64,000 bases of DNA, from NCBI RefSeq assembly GCF_012275515.1, contig NZ_JAAZQL010000008.1:124001-188000 (forward strand), read 5' to 3'. A program made the position numbers and the translations under genes. The notes beneath the pieces are model-generated. The model did no database searches, had not been told where the DNA came from, and worked only from the letters and a program-made list of their open reading frames with translations. The number at the start of each line of letters is the position of its first letter. Position 1 is the first letter of the stretch. Positions 47,821-56,274 of this stretch are shown here, in pieces. The DNA comes from Novosphingobium sp. SG707 (GTDB taxonomy: Bacteria > Pseudomonadota > Alphaproteobacteria > Sphingomonadales > Sphingomonadaceae).

Positions 47821-47839
47821 GATCCTCACCTTTTTATCG

Positions 47840-47851
47840 TAACGTTTGTTA
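47840..47851. promoter_or_regulatory. Operator-like site between dioxygenase and hydrolase operons
   Basis: TAACGTTTGTTA, 10 of 12 identical to the 32460 palindrome, 20 bp upstream of the dioxygenase ATG in the 194-bp divergent region with the gene at 48015. Confidence 0.6.
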
Positions 47852-48014
47852 GCATCTTATGCGCTTTGCGGCCTCATGCAATCCCCTTTCGACGGCCGGG
47901 CGCGCAAATTGTATCGCCCGATTGGGCGTGGTTGAATTATCTCCGTTTCTGCGCCAGCTTTGCGCCGGAAAAACGGCGGGCCGCGCGGGCCTGTCCATCA
48001 AGGAGAGCATTCCC

Positions 48015-48890
48015 ATGTGCGACGAACTCACCATCGCCGATGACGATGCCAATGCCGCCACGCGCGGCCTATCGCGCCGCCAGTTTGCCGCCGTGAGCGC
48101 AGCAGGCGCCGCCGCCGCCATGGCCGGGGCGCAGCAGGCGATTGCCGCAGGCGCGGCGCTCAAAGAAAACGCGGTGGCCATCACCACGCCCGATGGGCAA
48201 TGCGACGCTTTCTTTGTCCACCCCGCCACCGGCAAGCATCCGGGCATTATCGTGTGGCCCGACATTGCCGGTTCGCGCGACGCCTATAAGGTGATGGCGC
48301 GCCGTCTGGCCTCCGATGGCTATGCGGTCCTGCTGGTCAACCACTACTATCGCACGGCCAAGGCGCCGCTGCTGAACAGCCTTGCCGAATGGCGCACCCC
48401 GGCGGGCGGCGAGAAGCTGAAGCCCGCCATCGCCGCGATCACCACGCCGGGCATCATCAGCGATGCCAAGGCTTTCGTGGGCTGGCTGGACAAGCAGGCG
48501 GCGGTGGATACCAAGCGCAAGATCGGCTCGGCGGGCTATTGCATGACGGGCGGCTATACCGTGCGCACGGCGGCCGCCAATCCCGACCGCGTGACGGCCT
48601 GCGCCAGTTTCCACGGCGGCGGACTGGTGGGCGATGCGGCCGACAGTCCGAACAAGCTGATCGGGGCGACCAAGGCGGGCTTCCTCTTTGCCATCGCCAA
48701 GAATGACGATGCGCGCAGCCCCGGCGACAAGGATGCGCTCAAAGCCGCCGCTGCGTCCGCCGGGCGTCCGGCCGAGGTCGAAGTGTACAATGCCGATCAT
48801 GGTTGGTGCACGCTGGACGCGCCATCCTATGACAAGGGCGAGGCGGACCGCGCCTATGCCCGCCAACTCGCGCTTTTCGCCAAGCTGTAA
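48015..48890 (+). CDS. Tat-exported dienelactone-hydrolase-like protein
   Basis: A 291-residue alpha/beta hydrolase of the dienelactone hydrolase family. The first 45 residues contain LSRRQFAAVSAAGAAAAMAGA, a Tat signal preceded by an unusually long acidic start (CDELTIADDDANAATRG). The nucleophile Cys is in GSAGYCMTGGYTV and the acid/base His in YNADHGWCTLD; the Asp is probably in AIAKNDDARSP. AGGAG precedes the ATG at 48015. Dienelactone hydrolases are normally cytoplasmic, so export suggests it acts on a periplasmic ester or lactone. Divergent from the dioxygenase. Confidence 0.85.
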   Translation: MCDELTIADDDANAATRGLSRRQFAAVSAAGAAAAMAGAQQAIAAGAALKENAVAITTPDGQCDAFFVHPATGKHPGIIVWPDIAGSRDAYKVMARRLASDGYAVLLVNHYYRTAKAPLLNSLAEWRTPAGGEKLKPAIAAITTPGIISDAKAFVGWLDKQAAVDTKRKIGSAGYCMTGGYTVRTAAANPDRVTACASFHGGGLVGDAADSPNKLIGATKAGFLFAIAKNDDARSPGDKDALKAAAASAGRPAEVEVYNADHGWCTLDAPSYDKGEADRAYARQLALFAKL

Positions 48891-48893
48891 AGA

Positions 48894-48924
48894 GAAAGGG
48901 GGAGGTTTTCGGCCTCCCCCTTTC
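48894..48924. terminator. Bidirectional terminator between hydrolase and TonB receptor 2
   Basis: A perfect 12-bp stem GAAAGGGGGAGG / CCTCCCCCTTTC with loop TTTTCGG, between the two convergent genes. Confidence 0.82.
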
Positions 48925-48931
48925 CCATCCT

Positions 48932-51442
48932 TTAGAAGTCCTTCTTCAGCGTCACCGCCCATGTCCGCGGCAGGCCGGGCGCGCCCGACACGGTGCCGAT
49001 CGACACGTAATTCGCGGTCATCGAGGTGAAGTAGTATTTGTTGAAGATGTTGCGCACCTCGACGCTGGCGGTCCAGCCATCGGCGGCGCTCTTCCATGTG
49101 ATCCGGCCATTGCCCAGAAAATAGCCGTTGATCCGGTTGGTCGCCACCTGCGTCGCCAGCGATCCGCCGCCGCCATTGGTGGCCGTGCTGGTGGAAACCA
49201 CGGCGCTGTCGACATTGGTGGGGTCGACATAGATGTGCGACTGGTAATTGCCATCGGCGCGCAGCGACAGCGTGCCCTTCAGGACATCGGGGATGTCATA
49301 TTGCACGCCCGCGTTCCACTTCCACTGGGGCGTGTAGGGCGGAACCATGCTGGCGGTCACGCCGGTGCTGGCCGTGTCCACGGTGGTATATTTGAAATCG
49401 AGATAGGACAGCGAAGCATCGAAGGTCAGCCCGGCGGTCGGGCGGATCATCGTTTCGATTTCAATGCCCTTCACATGGGCCGAGCCGACATTCTTGGGTT
49501 GCAGGCAAGGCGTCGAGGGGAAGCCCAGATTGTTGGGGCAATTCAGAACGGTCAGGATGATGTTCTTGTAATCATTATAGAAGGCCGACACGTTGAAGCG
49601 CAGCTTGCGATCAAACAGGTCGGTCTTGAAGCCCGCCTCATAGGCCACGATGGTTTCGGGCTGGAAGGACTGGGCCTGGTTGATATAGAAGGGACGCGGA
49701 TTGACGCCGCCCGCGCGATAGCCGGTCGAAACCTGAGCATAGACCATCAGTTCGGGGCTGAAGCGATAGTCGCCCGCGATGCGCCAGTCGGTGCGCTGCT
49801 TTTCGAAATGGGCGTTGAGGCCGTTCAGAGCGGCAATCGCGCAATTCGCAGGCTGGCCCACGGTAAAGGGATAGCCGGTGCAGGGCAGGATCGTCGAACC
49901 ATCGGGATTATGCCGCGAATAGGTGTAATCCTTGGTGTCCCAACTGGCGCGCACGCCGCCCGTGATGGTCAGCGCCTCGGTCAGCTTGCCCGAGACATTG
50001 GCGAAAACCGCCTTGTTGGTGGCAGGCGTCGTGTCCGGTCCGTGCAGGAAGTCGATGCCTGCATAGTTGAGGTCGATGCGCCCGGTATAGGTGCCCTTGG
50101 CATGGAAATAGAAGCCGCCCACCGTGTAATCCAGACGACGGTTGAGCGCCTTGCCGGACAGGCGGATTTCCTCGCTCCACTGGGTATTGGCCTGCGCCTG
50201 CTCCAGCATCGAGGGCTGGACCGGGGCGCCTTCGGCAAAGGCCCATGAGGAAGTGTAATGGCGATAGGCGCTGATCGATTTGAGCGCCAGATCCTCGGCG
50301 ATCGTCCAGTCGATGGTCCCGGCAAAGCCATAATTGTCGAGGTTCGAATGCGGGTTCAGCGTCAGCGGCTTGTAAGGCATCTGGCTGTCGGATGCGGCAT
50401 TGTCGAAGAAGGTGGCATAGGAAACATAGCGCCCGTCATAGCCTGCGGGCACCGTGTCGCAGCTGTTCACGCCGCTGGCGACAAAGGCGCAGTTCAAGGG
50501 AATCGGGGCGCCATTGGTGCCGCGCAGCCATGGGCGGGCGGGCGACTTGCTGACGGGCGAACCGGCGAATTGCGCGATGGAATTGCCATAGATCAGCACG
50601 GTCGCGCCCGGCTCGTCGCGCTGGCGGGTGTAATCGCCCGAGACATTGACCTCGACATTGCTGGCCGGTTGCCAACGCAGCGCGACCTTGCCCGCGGTAA
50701 AGCTGGTGCCGCCCAGCGTGCCCAGCACCGGACTGTCGCCGGTGGCCTGCGTGGGCACATTCGATCCGGGGTGGGTCTTGGCGTAATCCAGCCGCTTGAC
50801 ATAGCCGTCGCGGTTCTTGGTCGCGCCCGACACGCGCAGGAACAGATTGTCGGCCAGTTTCAGGTCGAAAAAGCCGCGCATGTCGATGCGGTTGAACGAG
50901 CCGTAGGTGCCTTCGACCATGCCCTTGCCATTGCCCTGCGGCTTGACCGAATAGAGCTTGATCGAACCGCCCAGCGAGTTGCGCCCGGAAAGCGTGCCCT
51001 GCGGCCCGCGCAGCACTTCAACCCGGTCAAGGTCCATCAGGTCGAGCAGCGAGCCGGTGAGGGTGGGCAGGTAAACGTCATCGATATACATGCCCACGCC
51101 CGGTTCGAGCGCGAAATTGGGGTCTGTCTGCCCCACGCCGCGGATAAAGGCGATGATGCCCGGCCCGAGATAGGCGTTTTGCGGGGTCAGCGTGACATTG
51201 GGCGTTTGCGCGGCCACTTCGGCCACATTGGTCTGTCCGCGCGCGGCCAGCGAGGCCCCGGTCATGGCCGTGATGGCCAGCGGCGTGTCCTGCAGCTTCT
51301 GGCTGCGGAATTGCGCGGTGACAACGATTTCGCCTGTGGTAACGTCCTTTTTGGGCTGCTCGGTTTGAGCATGGACGGTGGTGGCGGTTGCGATCATCGC
51401 AACGCAGGCGCCAGACAGGTAAAGCCCCCGAATACCGATCAT
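48932..51442 (-). CDS. TonB-dependent receptor 2
   Basis: An 836-residue outer-membrane receptor: signal peptide (about 1-24, ending TTVHA), plug with EIVVTAQFRSQKLQDTPLAI, FIRGVGQTDPNFALEPG and VEVLRGPQGTLSGRNSLGGSI, then the barrel ending TLKKDF with terminal Phe. The plug is nearly the same as that of receptor 1, while the barrel differs, so they probably import related but different substrates. GAGG precedes the ATG at 51442. It closes the catabolic island; the site TCGCGTTTGTGA at 51502 is close to the one before receptor 1. Confidence 0.93.
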   Translation of the reverse strand: MIGIRGLYLSGACVAMIATATTVHAQTEQPKKDVTTGEIVVTAQFRSQKLQDTPLAITAMTGASLAARGQTNVAEVAAQTPNVTLTPQNAYLGPGIIAFIRGVGQTDPNFALEPGVGMYIDDVYLPTLTGSLLDLMDLDRVEVLRGPQGTLSGRNSLGGSIKLYSVKPQGNGKGMVEGTYGSFNRIDMRGFFDLKLADNLFLRVSGATKNRDGYVKRLDYAKTHPGSNVPTQATGDSPVLGTLGGTSFTAGKVALRWQPASNVEVNVSGDYTRQRDEPGATVLIYGNSIAQFAGSPVSKSPARPWLRGTNGAPIPLNCAFVASGVNSCDTVPAGYDGRYVSYATFFDNAASDSQMPYKPLTLNPHSNLDNYGFAGTIDWTIAEDLALKSISAYRHYTSSWAFAEGAPVQPSMLEQAQANTQWSEEIRLSGKALNRRLDYTVGGFYFHAKGTYTGRIDLNYAGIDFLHGPDTTPATNKAVFANVSGKLTEALTITGGVRASWDTKDYTYSRHNPDGSTILPCTGYPFTVGQPANCAIAALNGLNAHFEKQRTDWRIAGDYRFSPELMVYAQVSTGYRAGGVNPRPFYINQAQSFQPETIVAYEAGFKTDLFDRKLRFNVSAFYNDYKNIILTVLNCPNNLGFPSTPCLQPKNVGSAHVKGIEIETMIRPTAGLTFDASLSYLDFKYTTVDTASTGVTASMVPPYTPQWKWNAGVQYDIPDVLKGTLSLRADGNYQSHIYVDPTNVDSAVVSTSTATNGGGGSLATQVATNRINGYFLGNGRITWKSAADGWTASVEVRNIFNKYYFTSMTANYVSIGTVSGAPGLPRTWAVTLKKDF

Positions 51443-51501
51443 GATGCATCCTCTCATAGGTGCGCGGCGAATCCCTAGCACGCCGCGTCAACGCCTGTTT
51501 A

Positions 51502-51513
51502 TCGCGTTTGTGA
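51502..51513. promoter_or_regulatory. Operator-like site before TonB receptor 2
   Basis: TCGCGTTTGTGA differs from the 35001 site before receptor 1 at two positions; it lies 60 bp upstream of the receptor start. The remaining 140 bp to msrB hold a second TTGTTA half-site near 51530. Confidence 0.4.
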
Positions 51514-51654
51514 AAATTTCAGCAATGTGATTGTTATTCCCAATCCCATTTTCACCACCACCGCGACATTCTTGCCGCAGTGGCCCCAGAGCCGGGGGCT
51601 TGCCGCGATGGAGCGCGCGCCCCATATGTCTGGAGAGCAAAGGAGAACCCCCCC

Positions 51655-52056
51655 ATGGCCGACCCCCATATGCCCCAGACCGAGGAAGAATGGCGCGCGC
51701 GTCTGAGCCCGATGCAATATCATGTCCTGCGCGAAGGCGGCACCGAACGCGCCTTTACCGGCGAGTATGAAAGCAACAAGGCGGCGGGCGAGTATCTTTG
51801 CGCGGGCTGCGGCGCGCCGTTGTTCTCATCGGACACCAAATATAATTCCGGCTCGGGCTGGCCCAGTTTCTATGCCCCCGAGGGCAGCGACGCTGTTCTG
51901 GAGCACCGCGACATGTCGCATGGCATGATCCGCACCGAGGTGCGCTGCGCACGCTGTGACGGCCATTTGGGCCATGTCTTTCCCGATGGTCCGCAACCCA
52001 CCGGCCTGCGTTATTGCATCAACAGCGCCAGTCTGGATTTCGAACCCAAGGATTGA
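51655..52056 (+). CDS. msrB: Peptide methionine-R-sulfoxide reductase MsrB
   Basis: A 133-residue cytoplasmic MsrB, which repairs methionine-R-sulfoxide with thioredoxin. The zinc Cys pairs are CAGC and CARC ([25 protein letters not shown] and [17 protein letters not shown]), and the catalytic Cys is in [18 protein letters not shown] lies 9 bases before the ATG at 51655; the upstream frame is not part of the protein. Length is normal. Confidence 0.96.
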   Translation: MADPHMPQTEEEWRARLSPMQYHVLREGGTERAFTGEYESNKAAGEYLCAGCGAPLFSSDTKYNSGSGWPSFYAPEGSDAVLEHRDMSHGMIRTEVRCARCDGHLGHVFPDGPQPTGLRYCINSASLDFEPKD

Positions 52057-52224
52057 TCGCCCGATTTTGCGCACAAGCCAGCAATTTCAGGTTAACCAAG
52101 GACGCTCTATCGCCTATGCGGATTTGACAGGGCGCACGGGGATCCATTTCGTGCGCCCATGGTTTGTGCATGATTGGCGCGGCGTCGGCTTTCTCCCGCG
52201 CGCGCAGCAGGGGTTGGCATTTCG

Positions 52225-54276
52225 ATGGCAAGGCAGAATAGGCGCGGTTCGGGCGATTCCGATAAAGAATCGAGTTCAGGCCTGCGTGGGTTTTTGAAGA
52301 AAATTGCCATCTGGACCGGGGCCTTTGGCCTGCTGGTGCTGCTCATGGCTTTTGCCGCTGTCTGGTTCGAAGCGCAGCAATTGCCCGATTTCGACACGAT
52401 GAAGACCAGCCAGAACGGCCAGACCATCCTGGTGCGCGCACGCGACGGCAGCGAATTGTTCGCCATGGGCCCCAGCTATGGCAAATGGCTGTCCTATCAG
52501 GACATTCCCTCGGAGATGAAGGCGGCCATCGTCGCCACCGAGGATCGCCGTTTCCGTGACCATATCGGCATTGACCCGATAGGCGTGCTGCGCAGCTTTT
52601 ATGTGCGCGCGCAAAAGGGCAAATGGCGTCAGGGCGGCTCGACCCTGACCCAGCAATTGGCCCGCACGATTTTCCTCAACAATGACCGCACGTGGAACCG
52701 CAAGGCCCGCGAGGCGCTGATCGCGCTGGCGCTGGAGTTCAAGTTCTCCAAGGATGAGATCCTCGAACTCTATCTGAACAAGGTCTATTTCGGCGGCGGC
52801 GCCTATGGCGTGGACGCGGCCGCGCGCAAATTCTTCGGCCATGAAGGTCGCCAGCTCAGCCTTGGCGAGGCCGCGATCATCGCCGGTCTGGTCAAGGCCC
52901 CCAGCCATTATTCCCCCACCGCCGACCAGCAGGCCGCGATCGACCGCGCCAAGGTTGTGCTCGAGGTGATGGTCGATGCCGGCGCGATCACCCCGGCGCA
53001 GGCCGACAGCGTCGATCTGCAATCCGTCAAGCTGGCCGCCGAAGCTTCGCAGAGCACGGTGCGCTATTTCACCGACTGGGCGCTGCCGCAGCTCGATGTG
53101 CTGCTGCCTGAAACGCGCGACCCCAACAATCACGACAATCTGGAAGTCTGGACCACGCTGGATCCCAAACTCCAGAATGCCGCGACCTCGGCCATCAAGG
53201 GCTATACGCCCAAGGATTCGCAGGGCGCGCTGGTCAGCATGGACCGCGACGGCGCGGTGCTGGCGATGGTGGGCGGGCTGGATTACGTGACCAGCAATTA
53301 CAACCGCGCGACCAACGCCCTGCGTCAGCCCGGCTCGGCGTGGAAGCTGTTCGTCTATATGGCGGCGCTGGAGGCGGGCGTGAAGCCTGACGATCCGGTG
53401 GTTGACCAGCCCGTCACCATTGATGGGTGGAGCCCGCGCAATTCGGGCGGCACCTATGCGGGCCAGATCGACGTGCGCACCGCCTTTGCCTATTCGAAAA
53501 ACACCGTGGCCGCGCAATTGGGCCAGCAGGTGACGTTTGACGCCGTGGCCGCCATGGCGCGCCGTTTCGGCATCAGCACGCCGATCTCGACCAATCCCTC
53601 AATGGTACTGGGCAGCAATGACGTGCGTGTGATCGACATGGTCAAGGCCTTTGCCGCCGTTTCGGCGCGGGGCACATCGGTTGAGCCCTATGGCATCGTC
53701 AAGGTCGTCGCCAGCGATGGCCGCGTGCTGTATGAACATGCCCAGAAGCAGGGCCAGACGCTGGTCGCGCCCTTCGTTTCGGCCGGGATCACCGATCTGC
53801 TTCAGACGGCGGTCAACATCGGCACCGGCCGCGCGGCCCAGATCGGCCGCCCTGTCGCAGGCAAGACCGGCACCACCAGCAGCAACAAGGACGGCTGGTT
53901 CCTCGGCTTCTCCAGCGGCGTGACCACGGGCGTGTGGATGGGCCGCGACGATGCCAAGGCGGTGCCCGGCCTGCAGGGCGGCACGGCCCCGGCGCGCGCC
54001 TTTGCCCAATATATGAAGGTCGCCGTGGCGCAGCGTCCGGTCGAACCTTTCGAAACCCAGTTGACCCTGCCTGACTGGCAGCTGGAACCCGACGATATCG
54101 CCAACCTGAGCGGGCCGGACGCCTATGTGCCGACCGATGAGGGCGCGATCCCCGATGGCAACAACCCCACCGACAATCAGCCCGCGCCTGCGGCCAATCC
54201 CGACTTTCTGGACAATGCCACCGGGCGGCAGGGGGATAATACCCGCAAGCGGGCGCAGCCGGGCGTGGGGATTTAA
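52225..54276 (+). CDS. Bifunctional penicillin-binding protein (class A, transglycosylase/transpeptidase)
   Basis: A 683-residue class A PBP that polymerises and cross-links peptidoglycan. After a membrane anchor (about 30-55, IWTGAFGLLVLLMAFAAVWF) comes the GT51 domain with ATEDRRFRDHIGID, GGSTLTQQLARTIFLN and LELYLNKVYFGGGAYG, and then the transpeptidase: SxxK in GSAWKLFVYM, SxN in YSKNTVAAQ, KTGT in AGKTGTTSSNKDG. The C-terminal tail is disordered and Asn/Pro-rich. It lacks the OB-fold insert of long PBP1a and fits the shorter PBP1 type of sphingomonads. The ATG at 52225 has only a weak ribosome site. Confidence 0.94.
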   Translation: MARQNRRGSGDSDKESSSGLRGFLKKIAIWTGAFGLLVLLMAFAAVWFEAQQLPDFDTMKTSQNGQTILVRARDGSELFAMGPSYGKWLSYQDIPSEMKAAIVATEDRRFRDHIGIDPIGVLRSFYVRAQKGKWRQGGSTLTQQLARTIFLNNDRTWNRKAREALIALALEFKFSKDEILELYLNKVYFGGGAYGVDAAARKFFGHEGRQLSLGEAAIIAGLVKAPSHYSPTADQQAAIDRAKVVLEVMVDAGAITPAQADSVDLQSVKLAAEASQSTVRYFTDWALPQLDVLLPETRDPNNHDNLEVWTTLDPKLQNAATSAIKGYTPKDSQGALVSMDRDGAVLAMVGGLDYVTSNYNRATNALRQPGSAWKLFVYMAALEAGVKPDDPVVDQPVTIDGWSPRNSGGTYAGQIDVRTAFAYSKNTVAAQLGQQVTFDAVAAMARRFGISTPISTNPSMVLGSNDVRVIDMVKAFAAVSARGTSVEPYGIVKVVASDGRVLYEHAQKQGQTLVAPFVSAGITDLLQTAVNIGTGRAAQIGRPVAGKTGTTSSNKDGWFLGFSSGVTTGVWMGRDDAKAVPGLQGGTAPARAFAQYMKVAVAQRPVEPFETQLTLPDWQLEPDDIANLSGPDAYVPTDEGAIPDGNNPTDNQPAPAANPDFLDNATGRQGDNTRKRAQPGVGI

Positions 54277-54291
54277 GGGGAAGGGATAAGT

Positions 54292-54517
54292 GCGAGGGTC
54301 TAGACCCTCGCGCTCCCATTACTGCCTGCGTTGCGTTACGGGTTCGATGTTCGGTGTCGGACGCAACGTTTGAATTTATAAAGCCTGCGGCGCGGCGAGC
54401 GATGAGCTTACCGCGCCGCAGGCCTTTATCCTATGCCCCAGTCTGCAACGTCGCCCACCTAGCGCCACCCCATAATGGGATTGCAAAGGGACCGAGTCCC
54501 TTTGCCCGCCGGAGGCA
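54292..54517. repeat. Composite intergenic repeat, copy D (Q, core, inverted P)
   Basis: Module Q palindrome at 54292-54311, core at 54380-54426 (AAAGCCTGCGGCGCGG with CCGCGCCGCAGGCCTT), inverted module P at 54474-54517. Its reverse complement aligns along most of its length with copy A, including TGCGTCCGACAC and GGGAGCGCGAGGG. With the degP terminator it accounts for the 322-bp gene-free stretch 54277-54598 between convergent genes. Confidence 0.87.
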
Positions 54518-54536
54518 CAAAACCCGCGACCTCACA

Positions 54537-54571
54537 AAACAAAACCCCCGCCAGCCTGACGCTGACGGGGG
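54537..54571 (-). terminator. Terminator of degP-like gene
   Basis: Minus-strand stem CCCCCGTCAG / CTGGCGGGGG followed by TTTTGTTTTG, about 27 bases after the protease stop. Confidence 0.85.
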
Positions 54572-54598
54572 CTTGTTCATGCCCAATGGGCCAAGCGA

Positions 54599-56128
54599 TC
54601 AACGCAGGCGGATGCCCACATAAATCGGCGGTTGACCGGGGCGCATCCACTGCACGCCGATGGCGGTGCGGCCTGCGGACTGCGCCGCGCGGATGCTGTT
54701 TTCGATCTCGCCCACGCTGGTGATCGGGGTGTTGTTGACCGAGAGCAGCACGTCGCCGCGTTCAAAGCCCTTGGCGCCCGCGTCCGACGAGGCATCGACG
54801 CCCGCCACGACCACGCCCTTGGTATCCTCGGGCAGGCCGAGCTGGCGCGCGATCTGCGGATTGAGCGAGAGCAGCGAGAGGCCGAGTGCCTTTTCGGCAA
54901 GGCCGGTCCCCTTGGTGGGGGCCTTTTCGAAATCGTCGCCGCCCTTCTTGCGGTCAAAGGTCTGCTGGGCCAGTTCCTCGTCGGTCGGACGCTTGGACAC
55001 CGCGACGTTGAGCGTCAGACGCTGGCCGCCGCGCAGCACTTCGAGCGGGATCTTGGTGCCCGGCTTCACGTTCGAGACGAGGAAGGAGAGGGTCTGGTCG
55101 CGGGTGACTTCCTTGCCGCCCACCTTGAGCACCACGTCGCCCGCCTTGACGCCGCCCTGATCGGCGCCCTTGCCGGGCTCGACCGCCTGGATCAGCTCGC
55201 CGCGATTATGGGGCAGGCCCATCGAATCGGCATAATCGGTGGTCACAGGCTGGATCCGCACGCCAAGATAGCCGCGCTCGATGGTCTGACCCTTGATGAG
55301 CTGATCGACGATCGGCGCGGCGGTTTCGGCCGGGATGGCAAAGCCGATGCCCACGCTGCCGCCCGAGGGCGAGAAGATCGCGCGGTTGATGCCGATCACC
55401 TGGCCCTTCATGTCGAACATCGGGCCGCCCGAATTGCCCTGGTTGATCGCGGCGTCGGTCTGGAGATAGCGGTCATAGGCGCCGCCCTGACCCGTGTTGC
55501 GATAGACCGCCGAGATGATGCCCGCCGTTACCGTGCCGCCAAGGCCGAAGGGGTTGCCGATGGCCACCACCCAGTCGCCCACGCGCGAGGCGCGGCTGTC
55601 GCCGAACTTCACGAAGGGCAGCGGTTTGCCAGCGGTGATTTTCAGCACGGCAAGGTCGGAAGCGGCATCCTTGCCGATCAGCTTGGCCGGATATTCGCTG
55701 CCGTCGGGCAGGGTGACGGTGATCGATTCGACCACGCCTTGCCCCTCGGGCGTCACCACATGGTTGTTGGTGACCAGATAGCCGTCGGCCGAAACGATGA
55801 AGCCCGAACCCAGCGATTGCGCCTCGCGGGTCTGGGGCTGGCCCTGACCATCTCCGCCGCCGAAGAAGCCCTCAAAGGGGGTGCCGGCAAAGGGATTGGC
55901 CCCGCCTGCCACGCGCACCTTCTGGCGGGTGGAAATGTTCACCACCGCCGGCTGCAACTGACTGGTAAGATCGGCAAAACTGGACGGCGCGCCCACGCGG
56001 GGCGTGATCGCCTGAATGTTCTGCGCATCGTTTTGCGCCACCTGCGCCCCGGCGGGAAGTCCGGTGAGGAGCGAGAGGGTCGCACCCCCAAGAAGCAGCG
56101 CACTGGTCACTCCATAAGCGTATCGCAC
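54599..56128 (-). CDS. degP: Do-family periplasmic serine protease (DegP/HtrA)
   Basis: A 509-residue envelope quality-control protease/chaperone. It has a signal peptide (about 1-28), then a trypsin-like domain with the triad His (VTNNHVVTPEG), Asp (DAASDLAVLKI) and Ser (NQGNSGGPMFD), followed by two PDZ domains (about 285-375 and 405-505; RGYLGVRIQPVT and PEDTKGVVVAGVDASSDA). The Gly-rich LA-loop region (FFGGGDGQGQP) precedes the catalytic His. It lies 146 bp downstream of hflC on the same strand; the three quality-control genes hflK, hflC and degP are thus grouped. Confidence 0.95.
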   Translation of the reverse strand: MRYAYGVTSALLLGGATLSLLTGLPAGAQVAQNDAQNIQAITPRVGAPSSFADLTSQLQPAVVNISTRQKVRVAGGANPFAGTPFEGFFGGGDGQGQPQTREAQSLGSGFIVSADGYLVTNNHVVTPEGQGVVESITVTLPDGSEYPAKLIGKDAASDLAVLKITAGKPLPFVKFGDSRASRVGDWVVAIGNPFGLGGTVTAGIISAVYRNTGQGGAYDRYLQTDAAINQGNSGGPMFDMKGQVIGINRAIFSPSGGSVGIGFAIPAETAAPIVDQLIKGQTIERGYLGVRIQPVTTDYADSMGLPHNRGELIQAVEPGKGADQGGVKAGDVVLKVGGKEVTRDQTLSFLVSNVKPGTKIPLEVLRGGQRLTLNVAVSKRPTDEELAQQTFDRKKGGDDFEKAPTKGTGLAEKALGLSLLSLNPQIARQLGLPEDTKGVVVAGVDASSDAGAKGFERGDVLLSVNNTPITSVGEIENSIRAAQSAGRTAIGVQWMRPGQPPIYVGIRLR

Positions 56129-56274
56129 TGGGCATAGTCCTTGTTGTGTTGCCCGGACCCGGTTGCACCGGGGGCGGGGGCCGGTCTCCGTCCGGCCATG
56201 GGTTATTCACGCGGGATATTTACGCGCCCTTGTCCTGAATGGAAATTGAATAGGCGCGTGCCGGTTCCATGGCC

